Shown one piece after another: positions 59,197 through 64,000 of a stretch of 64,000 bases of DNA (within the stretch, counting starts at the first letter, position 1; every line of letters begins with the position of its first letter). The stretch is taken from assembly GCA_963814645.1 (NCBI GenBank), contig CAWFDX010000004.1, positions 2,170,001 through 2,234,000 on the forward strand, read 5' to 3'. The stretch is from RYN-230 sp963814645 (GTDB taxonomy: Bacteria > Actinomycetota > Actinomycetes > Streptosporangiales > Streptosporangiaceae). Below the pieces are notes generated by a model that saw nothing but the letters and a program-made list of their open reading frames with translations, ran no database searches and was not told where the DNA came from. Both the position numbers and the translations under genes were made by a program.

Positions 59197-59739
59197 ATGA
59201 CCGAGGGGCCATCCCTGTCGCTGGCCGAGCTGACCGTGCTCGCGGTGCTCTGCGAGCGGCCCACGCACGGGTTCGCGGTGGCCCGGCTCACCGCACCCGG
59301 CGGCGAGCTGGGCCGGATCTGGCAGATCCCCCGGCCGGTGGTCTACCGCGCGATCGGCCGGCTGACCGAGGCCGGGCTGATCACCGCGGACGCGGTCGAG
59401 GCCGGCCGCGGCCCGCAGCGCACCCTGTTCACCGTCACCCCGCCGGGCCGCCAGGCCGCGGAACGCTGGCTGGACACGCCGGTGCAGCACGTCCGGGACG
59501 TCCGCTCGCACCTGCTGCTCAAGCTGGCCCTGCTGGACCGGGCCGGGCGGGACCCGACGGAGCTGCTCATCCAGCAGAAGGCGGTGCTGGCACCGATCGC
59601 GGCGGCCGTGCACGCCGAGCGGCCCGGCCACCCGGGCTTCGACAGCACGCTGCTGGCGTGGCGCCGGGCGACCACGGAGGCCACCATGACCTTCCTGGAA
59701 GACATCACCCCGGCCGGCCGCGGCGGCCAGCTGCGATGA
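59197..59739 (+). CDS. PadR-family regulator
   Basis: 180 residues. PSLSLAELTVLAVLCERPTHGFAVARLTAPGGELGRIWQIPRPVVYRAIGRLTEAGLITAD is the PadR wing-helix; QRTLFTVTPPGRQAAERWL and a helical C-terminus follow. A TACGCT box ends seven bases before the ATG, so the mRNA is probably leaderless. ATGA overlap with the oxidoreductase gene, which it likely controls. Confidence 0.86.
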   Translation: MTEGPSLSLAELTVLAVLCERPTHGFAVARLTAPGGELGRIWQIPRPVVYRAIGRLTEAGLITADAVEAGRGPQRTLFTVTPPGRQAAERWLDTPVQHVRDVRSHLLLKLALLDRAGRDPTELLIQQKAVLAPIAAAVHAERPGHPGFDSTLLAWRRATTEATMTFLEDITPAGRGGQLR

Positions 59740-60650
59740 AGGCCGTCCGCTTCAGCCAGTTCGGCGGCCCGGAGGTCCTCGAGATCGTGGATCTCCCGGA
59801 TCCGCACCCGGGGCCGGGTCAGATCCGGGTCGCGGTGCATGCGGCCGGGGTCAATCCGAGCGACTGGAAGGCGCGCAAGGGCGAGCTGGGCGGGGAGCTC
59901 CCGCAGACAACAGGCCGCGACGTGGCGGGCGTCGTTGACGAGATCGGCGAGGGAGTAACGGGCGTCGCGGCCGGCGACCGGGTGTTCGGCTTCTCCGGCG
60001 GCAGTGTGGGCGCGGGCGCGGCCGAACTGGCGCTGCTGTCCTACTACGCACCGATCCCGCCGTCGCTTGATTTCGCCGCGGCCGCTGCCCTGCCCGTCGT
60101 CCTCGAGACGGCCACCCGCGCCCTGGACGCGCTCGGCGCCGGGGCCGGGGCCGGGAAGACACTGCTCATCAACGGCGCCTCCGGCGGGATCGGCAGTGTC
60201 GCTGTCCAGCTCGCCGTGGCGCGCGGCGCGCGCGTGATCGGCACGGCCAGCCCCGGCAACCACGATTACCTGCGCTCGCTGGGCGCCGAGCCCGTCGCCT
60301 ACGGCGCGGGCCTGGCCGGGCGGGTCCGTGCGGTCGCTCCCGGCGGCGTTGACCTGGCGCTCGACGTCGCCGGGAGCGGCGTCCTGCCCGAGCTCATCGA
60401 GCTCGCGGGCGGCCCGGAGCACGTCGTGACGGTGGCCGACTTCGCAGGCGCGCAGGAGTACGGAGTGCGGTTCAGCCGAGGCGAAGATGGCCGCGCGCTG
60501 CACGCGATCGCAGAGATCGGTGAGCTGATCGAGTCAGGGCGCTTCTCGCTCCCGGTCGTGCAGACGTTCCCGCTCGGCGAGATCGCGGCGGCCCACCGCG
60601 TCAGCGAGGACGGTCACGTGCGCGGGAAGCTCGTGCTGCTGGTTCGCTGA
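59736..60650 (+). CDS. NADP-dependent quinone oxidoreductase (zeta-crystallin-like MDR family)
   Basis: 304 residues. GroES-like N-terminus (MKAVRFSQFGGPEVLEIVDLP, VNPSDWKARKGEL, TGRDVAGVVDEIGEGVTGVAAGDRVFG) and Rossmann domain with LLINGASGGIGSVAVQLAVARGARVIGTAS. No zinc ligands, as usual for quinone oxidoreductases. Codon choice is a little less GC-strict than neighbouring genes, which may indicate acquisition. Reduces quinones or enones with NADPH. Coupled to the PadR gene. Confidence 0.88.
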   Translation: MKAVRFSQFGGPEVLEIVDLPDPHPGPGQIRVAVHAAGVNPSDWKARKGELGGELPQTTGRDVAGVVDEIGEGVTGVAAGDRVFGFSGGSVGAGAAELALLSYYAPIPPSLDFAAAAALPVVLETATRALDALGAGAGAGKTLLINGASGGIGSVAVQLAVARGARVIGTASPGNHDYLRSLGAEPVAYGAGLAGRVRAVAPGGVDLALDVAGSGVLPELIELAGGPEHVVTVADFAGAQEYGVRFSRGEDGRALHAIAEIGELIESGRFSLPVVQTFPLGEIAAAHRVSEDGHVRGKLVLLVR

Positions 60651-60666
60651 TCCGGCCCGCGGGCAG

Positions 60667-61263
60667 CTAGCTGGCCGTCCAGCCCGGGTTACGGCCGGAC
60701 AGCCCGAGCAGCCGGTCCAGCGGCGGCGCGGCGTCCGGCACCGGGACCCGGGGCCCGAACGCCTTGCCGTCACCCTGGTAGTCGGCGGTCAGCATGCCGG
60801 GTGCGAAGGCCAGCGACTGCTCGGCCGCGGCGGCGGGCGGCGACCAGGGCTGGCCGGTGGCCCGGGCCAGGTCCCACCCATGTACCTGGTACTCCCAGAG
60901 GATCATGCTGAGCGCCATATCGCCGGGCATGCCGCTGTCCCCCAGGAGCAGCGGCCGGCCCGCCGCGCCGGCCCGGATCGCCTGGGTGATGGTGCCGGCT
61001 GCGGCGCGCACCTCGGCGGCCGGGTCGGCGGGCACCTGGTATCCGTCGGTGCTGGCCCGCGGCGCCTGGCCGGCCGGGTCGGCGAAGCCCGCCGCGAAGA
61101 TGGTCAGCCAGCCGAGCACGTGCTCGCGGAGCTGGGCGACGTCGTAGTCGGTGCACGGGGTCGGGTCATGCAGCTGGTCAGCGCTGACGCTGCCGACCAC
61201 CGGGGCCAGCTCGGTGAGCACCTCGGCCAGCAGGTCAGCGGTCTGCTCAGTGGATGTGGTCAT
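60667..61263 (-). CDS. TIGR03086-family metal-binding protein (DinB/MDMPI fold)
   Basis: 198 residues. LLAEVLTELAPVVGSVSADQLHDPTPCTDYDVAQLREHVLGWLTIFA is the four-helix DinB-like start with the PTPC-x-D-x-x-V signature; His of REHVLGW and HGWDLARATGQPW are metal ligands. Thiol (mycothiol)-dependent enzymes of this fold conjugate or isomerise small electrophiles. ATG at 61263 lies in a divergent gap with the AraC gene. Confidence 0.85.
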   Translation of the reverse strand: MTTSTEQTADLLAEVLTELAPVVGSVSADQLHDPTPCTDYDVAQLREHVLGWLTIFAAGFADPAGQAPRASTDGYQVPADPAAEVRAAAGTITQAIRAGAAGRPLLLGDSGMPGDMALSMILWEYQVHGWDLARATGQPWSPPAAAAEQSLAFAPGMLTADYQGDGKAFGPRVPVPDAAPPLDRLLGLSGRNPGWTAS

Positions 61264-61338
61264 GCTGACGACGCTAGCCAGGCCGGCCCGCGGCCGGCTT
61301 GAAGATTCGCGTCAGCCGGCCCGGCTAAGGTGGCTGAG

Positions 61339-62214
61339 GTGAGCGCGCGGGGGCCGGAGCCGCGGGGGCCGGAGCCAGTAGAGCGGGACAGCCGCGGCAT
61401 CCTCGACCCATGGCTGCTGCGGCAGCGCGTCCAGCTCACCCGGTACCCGGCCGGCCCGCCGCTGGCCGGCCTGGTGGACTGGTTCTGGGCGGTGCGCTGG
61501 GACCTGCCGGCCGGGCAGTCGCACCGGCAGCAGGTGCTGACCCACCCCGGCGCGAACATCAGCGTCGGCCACGCCAACGCCCAGCCCGGCCAGCGCGAGC
61601 CCGGGCCGGTCGAGGCCCGGCTGAATGGCGTGGCCCGCGGCCTGACCAGCCGGCTGCTCGTCGGGTCCGGCTGGACCGTCGCGGCGCTGACCAGGCCCGG
61701 TGGGCTGGGGGCGTTCACCGTGGAGTCAGCCGCCGCGTTCACCGACCGGGTCGTACCGCTGGGCAGCGCGATCGGCGTGGCCGAGACGGCGCTGGCTGAG
61801 CAGATCACCGCGGCGCCAGATGAGGCGGCACGGGTCGGGCTGCTGGCCGCTGCGCTGGAGCAGGCGGTAGATCAGCAGCGGGCAGGCCCGGCCAGCCAGG
61901 TGGCCGGCACCGCCCGGCTGGCCGAGACTAACCGGGCGGTACGGCGGCTGGCCGACCTGAGCGGGCTGACCGGCCTCGGCCCGCGCACCCTGCAGCGGAT
62001 GTTCCTGCGCTACGCCGGGGTGTCCCCGATGTGGGTGATCCGCCGGTACCGGCTGCTGGACGCGGCCGAGCTGGTGCGGGCCGGCACCCCGGTGTCCTGG
62101 GCGGAGGTGGCCGCCGACCTTGGCTACGCCGACCAGGCCCACCTGACCCGTGACTTCCGGGCCGCGATTGGCCAGACCCCGGCCGCATACGCCGGCGCCC
62201 AGCCGCGCCGCTAG
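61339..62214 (+). CDS. AraC-family regulator with DUF6597-type N-terminus
   Basis: 291 residues from a GTG at 61339 (AAGGTGG upstream; GTG 61330 possible). The N-terminal sensing domain opens with RQRVQLTRYPAGPPLAGLVDWFWAVRWDL and HPGANISVGH. The C-terminal double HTH (about 200-285) has VRRLADLSGLTGLGPRTLQRMFLRYAGVSPMWVIRRYRL and VSWAEVAADLGYADQAHLTRDFRAAIGQTPAAY. Target unknown; may control the divergent TIGR03086 gene. Confidence 0.88.
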   Translation: MSARGPEPRGPEPVERDSRGILDPWLLRQRVQLTRYPAGPPLAGLVDWFWAVRWDLPAGQSHRQQVLTHPGANISVGHANAQPGQREPGPVEARLNGVARGLTSRLLVGSGWTVAALTRPGGLGAFTVESAAAFTDRVVPLGSAIGVAETALAEQITAAPDEAARVGLLAAALEQAVDQQRAGPASQVAGTARLAETNRAVRRLADLSGLTGLGPRTLQRMFLRYAGVSPMWVIRRYRLLDAAELVRAGTPVSWAEVAADLGYADQAHLTRDFRAAIGQTPAAYAGAQPRR

Positions 62215-62219
62215 GCGCC

Positions 62220-62234
62220 TCTGCTGTCAGCAGA
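62220..62234. promoter_or_regulatory. PopR/ClgR-type operator upstream of the clpP pair
   Basis: TCTGCT-N3-AGCAGA, perfect 6-bp arms, 72 bp before the first clpP ATG. The arm GTCAGCAG (62226-62233) also pairs with CTGCTGAC at 62255-62262. It resembles the PopR box I recall for Streptomyces clpP3clpP4 (TGTCTGCC-N3-GGCAGACA), matching its core. Confidence 0.55.
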
Positions 62235-62305
62235 TTGTTTTGGCTGGTGGCGGCCTGCTGACCCATGGTGGGGATGACCGAACCGTCACGGAAAGCAGGG
62301 AGACT

Positions 62306-62923
62306 ATGCCGGCCGCCATTGCCGAAGCACCCACCGGGACACTCGACGATCAGCTCGTCACCCGGCTGCTCTACCAGCGCATCATCGTCCTCGGCAGCGA
62401 GGTCGACGACCAGGTGGCCAACCGGCTCTGCGCCCAGCTGCTGCTGCTGTCGGCCGAGGACCCGCGCGCCGACATCAGCCTGTACATCAACTCCCCCGGC
62501 GGCTCGGTCGTCGCCGGGCTGGCCATCTACGACACGATGCGGCTGATCCCCAACGACGTGAGCACGCTGGCCTTGGGGCTGGCCGCCAGCATGGGCCAGT
62601 TCCTGCTCTGCGCCGGGGCCCGGGGCAAGCGGTACAGCCTGCCGCACGCCCAGGTGCTGATGCACCAGGGCTCGGCCGGCTTCGGCGGCACCGCCGCCGA
62701 CGTGGAGATCTACGCCGAGCAGCTGGCCCGCACCGGGGCCACGATGACCAGCCTGACCGCCCAGCACACCGGGCAGCCGGTGGACCGGATCGAGCAGGAC
62801 AGCCTGCGGGACCGCTGGTTCAGCGCCGAGGAGGCGCTGGCCTACGGGTTCATCGACCACGTGGTGGAACAGCTCGGCGACGTGCGGCCGGTGGTGGCCG
62901 GCCGCCGGAAGGCAGGCCTGTGA
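62306..62923 (+). CDS. clpP3: ATP-dependent Clp protease proteolytic subunit (ClpP3-like)
   Basis: 205 residues from the ATG at 62306 (CAGGGAG upstream). RLLYQRIIVLGSEVDDQVANRLCAQLLLL, INSPGGSVVAGLAIYDTMR, the catalytic Ser in GLAASMGQFLLCAGA, His in PHAQVLMHQGS and Asp in RIEQDSLRDRWFSAEEALAYGFID. A serine protease tambourine that pairs with the next gene's product. Not beside tig or clpX, and linked to a ClgR/PopR-type regulator, so more like the second Streptomyces pair than the housekeeping clpP1P2. Confidence 0.85.
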   Translation: MPAAIAEAPTGTLDDQLVTRLLYQRIIVLGSEVDDQVANRLCAQLLLLSAEDPRADISLYINSPGGSVVAGLAIYDTMRLIPNDVSTLALGLAASMGQFLLCAGARGKRYSLPHAQVLMHQGSAGFGGTAADVEIYAEQLARTGATMTSLTAQHTGQPVDRIEQDSLRDRWFSAEEALAYGFIDHVVEQLGDVRPVVAGRRKAGL

Positions 62924-63537
62924 TGAGCCAGTACACGATCCCCACCGTGGTGGAGCGCACCGCGGCCGGCGAGCGGGCGTTCGATATCTACTCCCGGCTG
63001 CTGTCCGAGCGGATCATCTTCCTCGGCACCAAGATCGACGACGGTGTGGCCAACGTGGTGATGGCCCAGCTGCTGCACCTCGAATCGGTCAGTCCCGACC
63101 TGGAGATCAGCCTGTACATCAACTCGCCGGGCGGCTCGTTCAGCGCGCTGACCGCGATCTACGACACGATGCAGTTCATCCGGCCGGACGTGGCCACGTT
63201 CTGCATGGGGCAGGCCGCGTCGGCCGCGGCCGTGCTGCTGTCGGCGGGCACACCGGGCCGGCGCGCCGTGCTACGGCACGCCCGGGTGCTGCTGCACCAG
63301 CCGTCCAGCCAGTCCCGGGGCACCCTTCCTGACCTGGCTATCGAGGCCAAGGAACTGGTCCGGGTGCGGGCCGAGGTGGACGAGATCCTGAGCCGGCACA
63401 CCGGCCACCCAGTGGCCAAGATCAGGAACGACACCGACCGGAACAAGACCTTCACCGCCGCGGAGGCCGTCGCCTACGGCCTGGCCGACGAGGTCATCAC
63501 CGCCCGGGAGACGGCCGCCCTGGCCAGTGCCAGCTAA
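62923..63537 (+). CDS. clpP4: ATP-dependent Clp protease proteolytic subunit (ClpP4-like)
   Basis: 204 residues; ATG at 62923 overlaps the previous stop (TGATG). AFDIYSRLLSERIIFLGTKIDDGVANVVMAQLLHLES, INSPGGSFSALTAIYDTMQ, Ser in MGQAASAAAVLLSAG, His in RHARVLLHQPSSQSRG and Asp in IRNDTDRNKTFTAAEAVAYGLADE. A complete triad. Forms a mixed complex with the neighbour and a Clp ATPase encoded elsewhere. Confidence 0.87.
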   Translation: MSQYTIPTVVERTAAGERAFDIYSRLLSERIIFLGTKIDDGVANVVMAQLLHLESVSPDLEISLYINSPGGSFSALTAIYDTMQFIRPDVATFCMGQAASAAAVLLSAGTPGRRAVLRHARVLLHQPSSQSRGTLPDLAIEAKELVRVRAEVDEILSRHTGHPVAKIRNDTDRNKTFTAAEAVAYGLADEVITARETAALASAS

Positions 63538-63565
63538 CCGGGCCAGCTAACCGGGCCAGCTAACC
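63530..63565 (+). repeat. 13-bp tandem repeat at the end of clpP4
   Basis: CCAGCTAACCGGG at 63530 and 63543, then a partial copy at 63556. It contains the clpP4 stop codon (TAA) and repeats it in the gap before the converging regulator gene. Confidence 0.65.
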
Positions 63566-63572
63566 CAGAGGG

Positions 63573-63974
63573 TCAGGCGGCCAGGCAGACCACGTCGCCG
63601 CCGCCCCGGGACGGCCGCTGCGCCGGGCGGGCCACCGGGTGAGCCACTGGGTTAGCCACCGCGCCGCCGCGGACCGAGTCGAGCCGGATGACCGTGGCGG
63701 TGCGCTGGCCGGCCAGTTCGCGGCCGACCACGGCGAGCAGCTCGGACAGGTCGATGCGCAGCGCGTCGCAGATCGCGGCCAGCACCTCGGAGGAGGCTTC
63801 CTTGCGGCCGCGTTCCAGCTCGGACAGGTAGGGCACCGAGACCCGGGCGGCCCGGGACACGTCGGCCAGCGTGCGACCCTGGGCCCGCCGGGTGCGCCGC
63901 AGCACCTCGCCGATCGTCGTGCGCAGCAGTGGCCTGGGCCGCCGCTGCGGCGTGCGGCCGAGTGGGCCAGCCAT
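63573..63974 (-). CDS. ClgR/PopR-type XRE-family regulator with LAA C-terminus
   Basis: 133 residues. The Cro/C1 HTH (about 20-80) reads IGEVLRRTRRAQGRTLADVSRAARVSVPYLSELERGRKEASSEVLAAICDALRIDLSELLAVVG, very close to ClgR. After a variable linker with a VANPVAHPVARP repeat the protein ends DVVCLAA. In Streptomyces, ClgR and PopR end in two alanines and are degraded by ClpP, forming a feedback loop. Converges with the clpP pair and probably activates it. The upstream region is cut by the window end. Confidence 0.85.
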   Translation of the reverse strand: MAGPLGRTPQRRPRPLLRTTIGEVLRRTRRAQGRTLADVSRAARVSVPYLSELERGRKEASSEVLAAICDALRIDLSELLAVVGRELAGQRTATVIRLDSVRGGAVANPVAHPVARPAQRPSRGGGDVVCLAA

Positions 63975-64000
63975 CGGCGTCGCCTCCCTGGGCCGTCGTC

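Noticed and set aside
62306..63537. Housekeeping clpP1-clpP2
   Set aside because: tig and clpX are not adjacent, while a ClgR/PopR-type regulator is; the locus resembles the Streptomyces clpP3-clpP4-popR arrangement. Not certain without the rest of the genome.
1..64000. tRNA, rRNA, riboswitches and phage attachment sites
   Set aside because: No cloverleaf-like sequence, rRNA segment or recognised riboswitch core was seen by eye on either strand; a covariance-model search was not possible here.

Overview
The window is a very GC-rich stretch of chromosome, dense with genes that use GTG and ATG starts and overlap as ATGA, GTGA or TGATG. Family content points to an actinomycete of the Streptomyces/Streptosporangiales/Catenulispora kind: a SARP (AfsR-type) regulator, mycothiol-type MDMPI/TIGR03086 proteins, GAF-ANTAR antiterminators, PadR-ABC operons, and a second clpP pair with a ClgR/PopR-type regulator. 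No rRNA, tRNA, CRISPR array, phage or intact transposon was seen. The species cannot be named from this window. An ACC deaminase and a secreted GH5 glycanase suggest a soil or plant-associated habit (inference).

Layout. 1-1.7 kb: leftward operon of a small membrane protein, MarR and a SatP/YaaH acetate transporter, with two matching operators. 1.8-4.1 kb: nitrilase-family amidohydrolase, VOC protein, a possible 32-aa peptide and a methyltransferase, then a 300-bp repeat island (4.1-4.4 kb). 4.5-15.2 kb: organic-acid catabolic locus. The leftward arm is ALDH, sugar-isomerase-like TIM barrel, FAD dehydrogenase, IclR and 3-hydroxyisobutyrate-dehydrogenase-like. The rightward arm is TPP enzyme, 36-aa peptide, TcuA-like, TcuB-like and MDMPI. 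A shared promoter/operator region lies between the arms. 15.3-23.9 kb: orphan antitoxin, broken VOC gene, lipoprotein, GH5-lectin protein with four TTA codons, dtd, a nitrilase homologue lacking its cysteine, methyltransferases, GNAT and AhpD-like genes. 24-30 kb: SARP regulator and genes carrying matching SARP-type direct repeats. 30-33.3 kb: ECF42 sigma factor, two DGPF proteins and a sigma-zinc-finger fusion. 33.4-43 kb: PadR/VC0807 pair, polysaccharide deacetylase, acdS, GAF-ANTAR pair, PQQ propeller protein, LysR/MFS pair and VOC. 43-49 kb: Lhr helicase and small genes. 49-56 kb: PadR-ABC-ABC-FtsX operon and an MFS-MarR fusion. 56-59 kb: ALDH, molbindin and a MucR-like zinc-finger protein that share a 21-bp element. 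59-64 kb: PadR/oxidoreductase, TIGR03086, AraC, clpP-clpP and a PopR/ClgR-type regulator ending in LAA.

Reading caution. At least nine conserved genes are interrupted by single or short indels, mostly in C/G runs. This suggests either a long-read assembly with residual errors or real decay. I give full gene extents and state where each frame breaks.

Most interesting: (1) the TcuAB-centred catabolic locus, with a TPP enzyme, two fumarate-reductase-like flavoproteins, no TcuC transporter, and a likely CTG start for tcuA; (2) the SARP direct repeats at two sites; (3) the 21-bp element linking the MucR-like protein to the ALDH/molbindin genes; (4) four TTA codons in one signal peptide; (5) the nitrilase homologue with Ala in place of the catalytic Cys; (6) the PopR-type operator and LAA degron at the clpP locus.
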